Positions 55,278 through 64,000 of a stretch of 64,000 nucleotides of DNA are shown one piece after another. The translations under genes and the position numbers were made by a program. Origin of the DNA: Bizionia sp. Its GTDB lineage: Bacteria > Bacteroidota > Bacteroidia > Flavobacteriales > Flavobacteriaceae. Location of the stretch: positions 1-64,000 of the forward strand of contig JAHDHI010000013.1 of the NCBI GenBank assembly GCA_020631395.1, written 5' to 3'. Below the pieces are notes generated by a model that made no database searches, had not been told where the DNA came from, and was given only the letters and a program-made list of their open reading frames with translations. Numbering within the stretch: the stretch's first letter is position 1; the number at the start of each line of letters is the position of its first letter.

Positions 55278-56564
55278 TTATCTGTTATCGATGGTTTTGA
55301 ATTCTCTGTAATTTTCTCCCGTGTAGACTTGTCTTGGGCGACCAATCGGCTCTTTGCGAGTTCTCATTTCCTTCCATTGGGAAATCCAACCTGGTAAACG
55401 TCCCAATGCAAACATCACTGTAAACATTTCCACAGGTATACCCATCGCCCTGTATATGATTCCCGAATAGAAATCGACATTAGGATACAGCTTACGTTTT
55501 ACAAAGTACTCATCACTCAACGCTTCAGCTGCCAATCCTTTTGCTATGTCCAGCACTGGATCTTCTACTCCAAGATCTGCCAATACTTCGTCTGCTGCTA
55601 CTTTGATGATTTTTGCTCTAGGATCAAAATTCTTGTATACTCTATGTCCAAAGCCCATCAACCTAAAAGGATCTTGTTTGTCCTTCGCTTTGGCCATGAA
55701 TTTCTTTGTATCTCCTCCATCTTCTTTTATAGCCTCCAACATCTCCAAAACTGCTTGGTTGGCTCCACCATGAAGTGGTCCCCAAAGCGCAGAGATTCCA
55801 GCTGACAATGAAGCAAATAAGCCTGCATGTGAAGAACCTACTATTCTTACCGTAGATGTAGAACAGTTTTGCTCATGATCTGCATGTAGGATCAACAATT
55901 TATCCAATGCATTTATTAAAATCGAGTTTTCAACATATTCTTGATTTGGTTTCTTGAACATCATCTTAAGGACATTTTCAACATATCCTATAGAATCATC
56001 TCCATAATCCAACGGCAATCCTTTTTGTTTACGCATCGTCCAAGCGACCAATACTGGGAATTTCCCCATTATCTTGACAATTGCACGATACATGTCCTCT
56101 TCGGAATCCACATTGACAGAAGTAGGATTGAAAGCCGTCAATGCACTTGTCAAAGAAGACAATACTCCCATCGGGTGTGCCGTCTTTGGAAATGCATCCA
56201 ATATTTTCTTTATGTCGTCATCCACCACAGATTCTTCTTTGATATCTGCATGAAATTTATCCAATTCAACCTTAGTTGGCAATTCTCCAAAAATCAAAAG
56301 GTAGGCAACTTCTAAAAAACTTGCTTTTTCTGCTAGATCTTCAATGGCATAACCTCTATATCTTAAAACACCTTCTTCTCCATTTAAAAAGGTTATTGCA
56401 CTTTCACAAGAACCAGTGTTTTTATATCCAGGATCAATTGTGGTTACACCTCCCGTTACACCTCTTAGTGTTTTTATATCTATTGCAACTTCATTTTCTG
56501 TTCCCTTAATCAAAGGGAATTCGTGCTTTTGGCCATTAATTTCTAACGTAGCAGTTTCTGACAT
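55278..56564 (-). CDS. gltA: Citrate synthase
   Basis: 428 residues, the long type II form. Condenses acetyl-CoA with oxaloacetate at the entry of the TCA cycle; mdh in the same window makes the oxaloacetate. Motifs: YRGYAIEDLAEKASFLEVAYLLIFGELP, HADHEQNCSTSTVR (His), GPLHGGANQAVLEML (His), MGFGHRVYKNFDPRA (catalytic His) and VDFYSGIIYRAMGIP (Asp). The start is at ATG 56564. An ATATTTTG-like box precedes it but is not an exact TAnnTTTG match. Confidence 0.97.
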   Translation of the reverse strand: MSETATLEINGQKHEFPLIKGTENEVAIDIKTLRGVTGGVTTIDPGYKNTGSCESAITFLNGEEGVLRYRGYAIEDLAEKASFLEVAYLLIFGELPTKVELDKFHADIKEESVVDDDIKKILDAFPKTAHPMGVLSSLTSALTAFNPTSVNVDSEEDMYRAIVKIMGKFPVLVAWTMRKQKGLPLDYGDDSIGYVENVLKMMFKKPNQEYVENSILINALDKLLILHADHEQNCSTSTVRIVGSSHAGLFASLSAGISALWGPLHGGANQAVLEMLEAIKEDGGDTKKFMAKAKDKQDPFRLMGFGHRVYKNFDPRAKIIKVAADEVLADLGVEDPVLDIAKGLAAEALSDEYFVKRKLYPNVDFYSGIIYRAMGIPVEMFTVMFALGRLPGWISQWKEMRTRKEPIGRPRQVYTGENYREFKTIDNR

Positions 56565-56756
56565 ATATTTTTGAAAATTTAATTTTGAGTATTCGTCGTA
56601 TTCGACATCGCGAAATTACAAAATATGTACCGATTTAAGAAATCGATTTGCAAAGGATTTAACAATTACCACATTACCAAAATTTATGGCTTGTAAAAAG
56701 GCAATCTTCTTTGATATGCAGATGTAAATTTCCATACCACAAAGCTTCAAAAAAAA

Positions 56757-56778
56757 CCATTGACTAGGTTGTCAATGG
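56757..56778 (-). terminator. Terminator after eno
   Basis: An 8-base perfect stem CCATTGAC (56757-56764) / GTCAATGG (56771-56778) with a six-base loop, extended by AAA/TTT-type pairs, then eight T on the minus strand. Confidence 0.85.
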
Positions 56779-56827
56779 CTTTCTTTTTATGTTGAAACCA
56801 AAAATGGTTTTCCAATGTTCCATAGAG

Positions 56828-58135
<1,308 letters not shown>

Positions 58136-58146
58136 TTAATACCCTT

Positions 58147-58154
58147 CAAATTTA
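58147..58154 (-). promoter_or_regulatory. -7 box (TAAATTTG) for eno
   Basis: Exact TAnnTTTG on the minus strand, 29 bases before the eno ATG. No clear -33 TTG; a TTTAC lies near the expected place. Confidence 0.5.
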
Positions 58155-58236
58155 GTGCTAAATTCCGGGTTGTAAATAGTAATTGTTTCAGAATTGAATA
58201 AAATAATTCCTAAAACGTTTTAGTAAAATTGAAAAG

Positions 58237-58262
58237 GCAATAAAACTTAATGTTTATTGCCT
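58237..58262 (-). terminator. Terminator after carA
   Basis: Nine-base perfect stem GGCAATAAA (58237-58245) / TTTATTGCC (58254-58262); minus strand continues TTTTCAATTTT. It lies 9 bases past the carA stop. Confidence 0.8.
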
Positions 58263-58270
58263 TATTTATA

Positions 58271-59374
58271 TTATTTAGACTCTATGTTTTTAATAAACTC
58301 GTCAAACAAATAAGACGAGTCGTGCGGTCCAGGACTTGCTTCTGGATGGTATTGAACTGAAAAACAGTTTTTAGATTTCATTTTTATTCCCGCTACAGTG
58401 TTATCATTTAAGTGTACATGCGTAATTTCCAAATCGGGATGTGCTTCGGTTTCTTCCCTATTAATGGCAAATCCATGATTTTGAGATGTTATCTCTCCTT
58501 TTCCCGTGACCATATTTTTCACGGGGTGGTTGATACCTCTATGCCCGTTGTGCATTTTATATGTCGAGATTCCATTAGCCAAAGCTATAACTTGATGCCC
58601 CAAACAAATACCGAATAAAGGCAAATCCCTCCTAATTATTTCTTTTGCCAAGTTCTGCGCATCTACCAATGGTTCTGGATCTCCTGGGCCATTTGACAAG
58701 AAATAGCCATTTGGTTCCCATGCACTAAGCTCTTCGAAAGTCGAATTGTACGGAAAGACTTTAATGTAAGCTCCACGATTGGATAAATTTCTAAGAATAT
58801 TCTTTTTTATACCTATGTCCAAAGCTGCTATTTTTATGGAAGCATTTTCATCTCCTACAAAATAGGGTTCTTTGGTGGACACTTTGGAAGCCAATTCCAA
58901 ACCATTCATATCTGGTGTCTCAGCCAGTTGTTTCTTCAAATCTTCAATTTTGTCAACTTGTGTAGTTATTACTGCATTCATTGCTCCATTATCTCTAATG
59001 TAACTTACCAATGCCCTTGTATCTACATCTGAAATGGCCAACAGGTTGTTTTCGTCAAGAAAATCTTCCAATGATCCATCTGCGTCGTCTCGAGAAAACT
59101 CATAACTAAAATTCTTACATATCAATCCCGCTATTTTTATGGAGTCGGATTCGACTTCGTTCTTATTAACGCCATAATTTCCTATATGTGCATTGGTAGT
59201 GACCATTAGCTGCCCATAATATGAGGGGTCGGTAAAAATTTCTTGATAGCCTGTCATTCCTGTGTTAAAACAAACTTCGCCAAATGCGCTTCCTTCCTTA
59301 CCTACTGCTTTTCCGTGAAAGATGGTTCCATCTGCAAGTAAAATAAGTGCCTTTTTTAATTTTTGATATTTCAT
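58271..59374 (-). CDS. carA: Carbamoyl-phosphate synthase small subunit
   Basis: 367 residues. The glutaminase subunit hydrolyses glutamine and feeds ammonia to CarB (not in the window) for arginine and pyrimidine synthesis. The N-terminal domain shows ALILLADGTIFHGKAVG and FNTGMTGYQEIFTDPSYYGQ; the class I glutaminase has the triad Cys in FGICLGHQVIALA and His/Glu in SVQYHPEASPGPHD. It lies between eno and the ribosomal cluster, monocistronic with its own terminator. Confidence 0.96.
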   Translation of the reverse strand: MKYQKLKKALILLADGTIFHGKAVGKEGSAFGEVCFNTGMTGYQEIFTDPSYYGQLMVTTNAHIGNYGVNKNEVESDSIKIAGLICKNFSYEFSRDDADGSLEDFLDENNLLAISDVDTRALVSYIRDNGAMNAVITTQVDKIEDLKKQLAETPDMNGLELASKVSTKEPYFVGDENASIKIAALDIGIKKNILRNLSNRGAYIKVFPYNSTFEELSAWEPNGYFLSNGPGDPEPLVDAQNLAKEIIRRDLPLFGICLGHQVIALANGISTYKMHNGHRGINHPVKNMVTGKGEITSQNHGFAINREETEAHPDLEITHVHLNDNTVAGIKMKSKNCFSVQYHPEASPGPHDSSYLFDEFIKNIESK

Positions 59375-59440
59375 TGTAGTAGTTGTGTATTCACGTTTCC
59401 GTTGTCACGGGAACAAAAGTTTTGCAAAATTGCATAAAAA

Positions 59441-59469
59441 AAAGGATAAACTAAAATAGTTTATCCTTT
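59441..59469 (-). terminator. Terminator after rplQ
   Basis: A 13-base perfect stem AAAGGATAAACTA (59441-59453) / TAGTTTATCCTTT (59457-59469) with a three-base loop, then eight T on the minus strand. It ends the rpsD-rpoA-rplQ unit. Confidence 0.9.
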
Positions 59470-59492
59470 ATATTTTAAATGCTTATTAACAT

Positions 59493-59960
59493 TTATTCTT
59501 CTTCGTTTGTCGCTTTGGTTTCAACTGGAGCTACAGCAGGTTTTCCTCCTCTTCTGCTTCTACGAGTCGTTTTCTTGGCAACTTTGTCTGCATTGTAGAT
59601 TTCATTGTAATCTACCAATTCAATCATAGCCATATCCGCGTTATCTCCCAAACGATTACCAAGCTTTATGATTCTCGTATAACCTCCTGGTCTATCACCA
59701 ATCTTGGCCGCAACATCTCTAAACAATTCTGTAACTGCTTCCTTTTGTCTCAAACGACTGAAAACGATACGTCTGTTGTGAGTTGTATCTGATTTTGATT
59801 TAGTAATCATTGGCTCTACAAATTGCTTTAAAGCTTTTGCTTTTGCTACCGTAGTGTTAATACGCTTGTGTTGTATTAAAGAACAAGCCATATTTGCCAA
59901 CATAGCTTTTCTATGAGCTGTTTGTCTACCTAAGTGGTTTACTTTTTTTCCGTGTCTCAT
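59493..59960 (-). CDS. rplQ: Ribosomal protein L17
   Basis: 155 residues. The conserved core ([68 protein letters not shown]) occupies residues 1-125; a Lys/Arg and then Ala/Glu-rich C-terminal tail ([20 protein letters not shown]) extends it, as is common in Bacteroidota. Part of the 50S subunit. Last gene of the alpha operon, 60 bases after rpoA. Confidence 0.97.
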   Translation of the reverse strand: MRHGKKVNHLGRQTAHRKAMLANMACSLIQHKRINTTVAKAKALKQFVEPMITKSKSDTTHNRRIVFSRLRQKEAVTELFRDVAAKIGDRPGGYTRIIKLGNRLGDNADMAMIELVDYNEIYNADKVAKKTTRRSRRGGKPAVAPVETKATNEEE

Positions 59961-60020
59961 GACATTTTGTTTTAATCATCATCTTGCATCAACTCTTATT
60001 GAGGAGCAAAATATGATGTA

Positions 60021-61013
60021 TTAGTCTTTATCTAGTTTATATTTCGATAAGTCCATTCCGAAATTCAATCCTTTTACGTTTACTAGTTCTTCTAGTTCTG
60101 TCAAAGATTTTTTACCGAAGTTACGGAACTTCATTAAATCATTTTTGTTGAATGACACCAAGTCTCCCAAGGTATCTACTTCTGCTGCTTTTAAACAATT
60201 AAGTGCACGTACGGATAAATCCATATCCACCAACTTCGTTTTAAGCAACTGTCTCATATGAAGTGATTCTTCATCATAAGTTTCCGTTTGTGCAATCTCA
60301 TCAGCCTCCAACGTTATTCTCTCATCCGAGAACAACATAAAGTGGTGAATCAATGTTTTTGCTGCCTCTGTCAAAGCATCTTGTGGTGTAATGGAACCAT
60401 CAGATATAATTTCGAAAACCAGTTTTTCGTAATCTGTCTTTTGTTCTACACGATAGTTCTCAATACTATACTTGACATTTTTTATAGGTGTGTATATTGA
60501 ATCTGTAAAGATTGTTCCTATTGGTGCTGAAGCTTTCTTGTTTTCTTCTGCAGGAACATAACCTCTTCCTTTTTCAATTGTTATTTCCATGTTAATGTTC
60601 ACTTTGGAATCAAGGTTACAGATAACCAAATCTGAATTTAATACTTGAAATCCTGATATGAACTTTTGAAAGTCACCTGCTGTAATTTGATCTTGTCCAG
60701 AAATAGAAATGGAAACAGACTCGTTGTCTACATCTTCTATCTGCCTTTTAAAACGCAATTGTTTTAAATTCAAGATAATTTCGGTTACATCTTCTACTAC
60801 ACCGGCAATTGTTGAGAATTCGTGATCTACACCTTCGATTCTAACTGATGTTATAGCAAATCCTTCTAAAGAAGATAGTAAAACTCTTCTAAGCGCATTT
60901 CCTACTGTTAATCCGTAACCAGGTTCTAAAGGTCTAAATTCGAACTTACCTTCAAAATCGGTTGAATCGATCATGATTACTTTGTCGGGCTTCTGAAAAT
61001 TGAATACTGCCAT
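60021..61013 (-). CDS. rpoA: RNA polymerase alpha subunit
   Basis: 330 residues. N-terminal dimerisation domain ([51 protein letters not shown]), linker, and C-terminal domain binding DNA and activators ([36 protein letters not shown]). It is located between rpsD (21 bases upstream) and rplQ, the usual alpha-operon position. Confidence 0.98.
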   Translation of the reverse strand: MAVFNFQKPDKVIMIDSTDFEGKFEFRPLEPGYGLTVGNALRRVLLSSLEGFAITSVRIEGVDHEFSTIAGVVEDVTEIILNLKQLRFKRQIEDVDNESVSISISGQDQITAGDFQKFISGFQVLNSDLVICNLDSKVNINMEITIEKGRGYVPAEENKKASAPIGTIFTDSIYTPIKNVKYSIENYRVEQKTDYEKLVFEIISDGSITPQDALTEAAKTLIHHFMLFSDERITLEADEIAQTETYDEESLHMRQLLKTKLVDMDLSVRALNCLKAAEVDTLGDLVSFNKNDLMKFRNFGKKSLTELEELVNVKGLNFGMDLSKYKLDKD

Positions 61014-61034
61014 ATTTGCGATTTGTATCAGTTA

Positions 61035-61640
61035 TTATTTAGAGTATAATTCGACTATGAATTGCTCATTTATGTTTTCTGGGATTTGGATTCTAGCAGG
61101 AACAGAAACATAAGTTCCTTCTTTTTTCTCACTATTCCATGTGATCCATTCGAATACGTTACTCGAGTTTGACAAAGATCTGTCAATTGCTTCAAGTGAT
61201 TTTGATTTTTCTCTGACAGCTACGACATCTCCAGCTTTCAATTGGTAAGAAGGTACGTTTACCAACTCTCCGTTTACAGTGATGTGTCTGTGAGATACTA
61301 ATTGTCTTGCTCCGCTTCTTGTTGGAGCTACACCCATTCTAAACACTACGTTGTCCAATCTAGACTCGCATAATTGCAATAGAACTTCACCTGTAATTCC
61401 AGGAGCTGCCGTTGCTCTTTTGAACATGTTTCTGAATTGACGCTCCAATATACCATAGGTATATTTTGCTTTCTGCTTCTCCATCAATTGGATTGCATAT
61501 TCAGATTTCTTTCCACGTCTTCTATTGTTTCCGTGTTGACCTGGAGGGTAATTTCTTTTTTCGAAGGCTTTGTCATCTCCGAATATAGCTTCGCCAAATT
61601 TACGAGCTATCTTAGTTTTAGGACCAGTATATCTTGCCAT
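61035..61640 (-). CDS. rpsD: Ribosomal protein S4
   Basis: 201 residues, normal length. [20 protein letters not shown], the [19 protein letters not shown] segment, [12 protein letters not shown], the S4 RNA-binding domain [32 protein letters not shown] and a C-terminal [21 protein letters not shown]. It nucleates 30S assembly and in many bacteria represses its own operon. A terminator and promoter lie in the 173-base gap upstream, giving a leader of about 100 bases. Confidence 0.98.
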   Translation of the reverse strand: MARYTGPKTKIARKFGEAIFGDDKAFEKRNYPPGQHGNNRRRGKKSEYAIQLMEKQKAKYTYGILERQFRNMFKRATAAPGITGEVLLQLCESRLDNVVFRMGVAPTRSGARQLVSHRHITVNGELVNVPSYQLKAGDVVAVREKSKSLEAIDRSLSNSSNVFEWITWNSEKKEGTYVSVPARIQIPENINEQFIVELYSK

Positions 61641-61743
61641 TTTAAAATTTGTTTAGAGAGTGATTGTGAATTAAGGTCTTAATCTTATCCTTCGACAATC
61701 GTTAACCTCTCAGTTGATACTTGTTGAATATTTTTTCAGTTTG

Positions 61744-61751
61744 CAAATTTA
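61744..61751 (-). promoter_or_regulatory. -7 box (TAAATTTG) for rpsD
   Basis: Exact TAnnTTTG on the minus strand directly after the rpsK terminator, 103 bases before the rpsD ATG. It would start a leader of nearly 100 bases. Confidence 0.5.
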
Positions 61752-61763
61752 CACAAAAAAATT

Positions 61764-61792
61764 AACATCAGCTATGTCGGATAGCTGATATT
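61764..61792 (-). terminator. Internal terminator between rpsK and rpsD
   Basis: A 9-base perfect stem ATCAGCTAT (61767-61775) / ATAGCTGAT (61781-61789) with flanking AT pairs, loop GTCGG, followed on the minus strand by TTAATTTTTTTG. It lies just 22 bases past the rpsK stop. Confidence 0.75.
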
Positions 61793-61813
61793 AATTTCCA
61801 TAAGATGAATAAA

Positions 61814-62197
61814 TTATACTCTTCTACGTTTTGGAGGACGACATCCATTGTGCGGCAATGGAGTAACATCGATGATTTCAGTTACTTCGATTCCTGCATT
61901 GTGGATAGAACGAATAGCAGATTCCCTACCGTTCCCTGGTCCTTTCACATATACTTTTACTTTTCTCAAACCAGCTTCTTTAGCTACTGCAGAAGCATCT
62001 TCTGCTGCTAATTGTGCTGCATAAGGAGTATTCTTCTTAGAACCTCTAAATCCCATTTTACCAGCTGATGACCATGATATAACGTCACCTTTCTTGTTGG
62101 TAAGAGAGATAATAATGTTGTTAAAAGAAGCTGTGATGTGTGCTTCTCCAACAGAATCGACTATAACTTTACGTTTTTTAGTACTTGTCTTTGCCAT
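61814..62197 (-). CDS. rpsK: Ribosomal protein S11
   Basis: 127 residues. Signatures: [62 protein letters not shown], and the C-terminal [18 protein letters not shown]. Binds 16S rRNA in the 30S platform. It follows rpsM after 107 bases. Confidence 0.98.
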   Translation of the reverse strand: MAKTSTKKRKVIVDSVGEAHITASFNNIIISLTNKKGDVISWSSAGKMGFRGSKKNTPYAAQLAAEDASAVAKEAGLRKVKVYVKGPGNGRESAIRSIHNAGIEVTEIIDVTPLPHNGCRPPKRRRV

Positions 62198-62304
62198 ATT
62201 TTCTAGTTCTTAGCATTAGTTGATAGTCGCTAGAATCCTAAACCTAAATAATTTCAAACAGATTCTTTCCAACGTCTAATCACTAAAGACTAAATTTCTA
62301 ATTG

Positions 62305-62679
62305 TTATTTAGTTGCTTTTTTCTTGTTAGCAACCGTCTTTCTTCTACCTTTTCTAGTTCTAGAGTTGTTTTTAGTACGTTGCCCTCTTAATGGAAGGCT
62401 AGCTCTATGACGAATACCTCTGTAACATCCAATGTCCATTAATCGCTTAATGTTCAATTGTGTCTCAGAACGTAATTCACCTTCAATGGTATAAGTTCCT
62501 ACAGCCTCACGGATTGCTCCAATTTGGTCATCTGTCCAATCTTGTACTTTGATGCTTTCGTCTACTTTAGCCGTTGCTAAAATTTCTTGTGCTCTACTTC
62601 TACCTACTCCGTAGATATAAGTTAATGAGATAACTCCTCTTTTTTGTTTTGGTATGTCTACACCTGCAATTCTTGCCAT
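62305..62679 (-). CDS. rpsM: Ribosomal protein S13
   Basis: 124 residues. [62 protein letters not shown] and a basic C-terminus [15 protein letters not shown]. It lies at the top of the 30S head, contacting the tRNAs and S19. It starts 2 bases after the rpmJ stop. Confidence 0.98.
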   Translation of the reverse strand: MARIAGVDIPKQKRGVISLTYIYGVGRSRAQEILATAKVDESIKVQDWTDDQIGAIREAVGTYTIEGELRSETQLNIKRLMDIGCYRGIRHRASLPLRGQRTKNNSRTRKGRRKTVANKKKATK

Positions 62680-62681
62680 AA

Positions 62682-62798
62682 TTACCCTTGTCTTTGTTTG
62701 AATCTAGGATTCTTTTTGTTAATGACGTAAAGTCTACCTTTTCTGCGCACGATCTTGCAATCTGCACTTCTCTTTTTAACTGATGCTCTTACTTTCAT
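62682..62798 (-). CDS. rpmJ: Ribosomal protein L36
   Basis: 38 residues from ATG 62798 to TAA 62682, in the standard spot between infA and rpsM. The sequence starts [15 protein letters not shown] and ends RFKQRQG. Compared with the zinc-binding L36 form (Cys, Cys, Cys, His) only one Cys remains (SADCK), while the other ligand places hold Ser, Asn and Phe, so this is the zinc-free type. Too short for many gene finders. It lies 55 bases after infA. Confidence 0.95.
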   Translation of the reverse strand: MKVRASVKKRSADCKIVRRKGRLYVINKKNPRFKQRQG

Positions 62799-62853
62799 CT
62801 GATTGTTCTTATTATTTCTAGATGTCAGATGGAACCTTGCGGTTTCATCGTAA

Positions 62854-63069
62854 TTAGTATCTATAAGTTATGCGAGCCTTAGTTAAATCGTAAGGACTCA
62901 TTTCTAATTTTACTTTATCTCCTGGCAACAACTTAATGTAATGCATACGCATTTTACCAGATATGTGTGCTGTCACAATGTGACCATTTTCTAACTCGAC
63001 ACGAAACATAGCGTTTGACAATGCTTCTATTATTGTGCCATCTTGTTCTATTGCTGCTTGTTTTGCCAT
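62854..63069 (-). CDS. infA: Translation initiation factor IF-1
   Basis: 71 residues, an S1/OB-fold protein. [56 protein letters not shown] and the closing KARITYRY are all conserved. Binds the 30S A site during initiation. It starts 13 bases after the secY stop. Confidence 0.98.
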   Translation of the reverse strand: MAKQAAIEQDGTIIEALSNAMFRVELENGHIVTAHISGKMRMHYIKLLPGDKVKLEMSPYDLTKARITYRY

Positions 63070-63082
63070 AGTATATAATAAA

Positions 63083-64000
63083 TTAAGCTACTGCTTTTCT
63101 ATTTTTACCAGTTTTCATCAAGCCGTCATAGTGCCTATTCAACAAGTAAGAATTCACTTGTTGCATAGTGTCTATTGCAACTCCAACCATAATTAGTAGT
63201 GATGTACCACCAAAAAACAAAGCCCAACCTTGTTGTACTCCCATTAGCTTGAATACGAATGCTGGGAACACAGCAATAAGTGCCAAAAAGATAGAACCAG
63301 GCAATGTTATTTGAGACATGATCTTGTCTAGATACTCTGACGTTTCAGATCCAGGACGAATTCCTGGGATAAAACCTCCACTGCGCTTTAAATCATCTGC
63401 CATTTTATTGGTTGGTACAGTGATCGCTGTATAAAAATATGTGAATATTATAATCAACAATGCGAAAACGACGTTGTACCACAATCCAAAGATATCAGAG
63501 AAATTAGATTGCATCCAAAGACCTGCAGTAGTATCCTTCAAGAAGGATGCTCCTCCAATCAAACCTGGCACAAACATAATCGCTTGGGCAAATATAATTG
63601 GCATAACTCCAGATGCATTAAGCTTTAATGGAATGTATTGTCTTGATCCGAATACATTTTTCTCATAGCCTCCAGTAGCTGATCGTCTAGCATATTGTAC
63701 TGCTATCTTTCTAACCGCCATCACCAATAATATTGATGCGGCTATGATCACAAACCAAATTACCAATTCAAAAAGAATCATCATTATGTTGTTTCCTGTG
63801 TCTATTCTAGACGCAGCATTCTGCAAAAATGATTTTGGCAAGGTTGCTATGATACCAACCATGATCAAAAGTGAAATACCATTACCTATACCTTTGTCGG
63901 TGATCTTTTCTCCCAACCACATTGCAAAGATACAACCTGTTACAAGTATTACTATAGACGAGAAATAAAATAAGCCTCCTTGACCTAGTAAAAATGCCTC
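63083..64000 (-). CDS. secY: Protein translocase channel SecY, N-terminus outside the window
   Basis: The visible 305 residues run from the window edge to the stop at 63083. SecY signatures: [43 protein letters not shown], the [14 protein letters not shown] loop, [54 protein letters not shown] and [16 protein letters not shown]. It is the pore of the Sec channel used together with SecDF and Ffh. A full SecY is near 450 residues, so about 145 N-terminal residues lie beyond the edge. Confidence 0.97.
   Translation of the reverse strand, partial: EAFLLGQGGLFYFSSIVILVTGCIFAMWLGEKITDKGIGNGISLLIMVGIIATLPKSFLQNAASRIDTGNNIMMILFELVIWFVIIAASILLVMAVRKIAVQYARRSATGGYEKNVFGSRQYIPLKLNASGVMPIIFAQAIMFVPGLIGGASFLKDTTAGLWMQSNFSDIFGLWYNVVFALLIIIFTYFYTAITVPTNKMADDLKRSGGFIPGIRPGSETSEYLDKIMSQITLPGSIFLALIAVFPAFVFKLMGVQQGWALFFGGTSLLIMVGVAIDTMQQVNSYLLNRHYDGLMKTGKNRKAVA

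Overview
The window is a chromosomal segment of a low-GC member of the Bacteroidota, most likely a Flavobacteriaceae species. Several features support this: a single-chain SecDF fusion, several proteins with type IX secretion (T9SS) tails, TPR histidine kinase plus LytTR regulator pairs, a sigma/FecR/TonB-receptor triad, promoters of the Bacteroidota form (TTG, about 18-22 bases, TAnnTTTG), and no consistent Shine-Dalgarno sequences. Most of it is stable core genome. No CRISPR array, tRNA, rRNA, insertion sequence or prophage was seen.

Layout. 1-3461: a large secreted repeat protein (its C-terminus lies outside the window) behind a small secreted protein. 3623-7652 (+): folE, cysS, yidD, lgt and a DUF192 lipoprotein. 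7816-11256 (-): an accessory three-gene cassette made of a protein with an actinoporin-like C-terminal region, a choloylglycine-hydrolase-like Ntn amidase and an internally duplicated beta-rich protein. 11494-14588 (-): a LytTR two-component system plus an unknown protein. 14827-26389 (-): a TrmH-type methyltransferase, secDF, two secreted relatives of the SecD periplasmic region, a DUF4412-like protein, mdh, two beta-barrel-like paralogues and gyrB. 26689-30094 (-): a decayed CPBP protease, a 2OG-Fe(II) oxygenase and asnB. 30366-38561 (mostly +): a T9SS Asp-box protein, DUF2911, queE (-), a HerA-like ATPase, small unknowns, a cupin, a hydrolase, rluF and a membrane LytTR regulator. 38608-41229 (-): two tandem M28 peptidases. 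41918-46397: small proteins, folD and ffh. 46688-53620: an acidic lipoprotein, sigma factor, FecR, TonB receptor and a third M28 peptidase. 53695-54141 (-): two very small genes, one with a double-glycine leader. 54300-64000 (-): a DDAH-like enzyme, gltA, eno, carA, then the alpha-operon segment rplQ-rpoA-rpsD / rpsK-rpsM-rpmJ-infA-secY.

Working together. Housekeeping genes cover protein export (secY, secDF, ffh, yidD, lgt), translation, DNA topology, the TCA cycle and glycolysis (gltA, mdh, eno), and folate and deazaguanine metabolism. The accessory layer is largely cell-surface: T9SS peptidases and repeat proteins, lipoproteins and a TonB uptake locus.

The most interesting candidates are (i) the small-peptide locus at 53695-54141, which sits between two terminators and includes a bacteriocin- or RiPP-like GG leader; (ii) the actinoporin-like/Ntn-hydrolase/duplicated-beta-protein cassette; (iii) the membrane-anchor-free SecD-like proteins next to secDF; and (iv) several genes whose start codon lies only 4 bases after a TAnnTTTG box, suggesting leaderless mRNAs. 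All functional statements rest on motifs recognised by eye; no database search was run.
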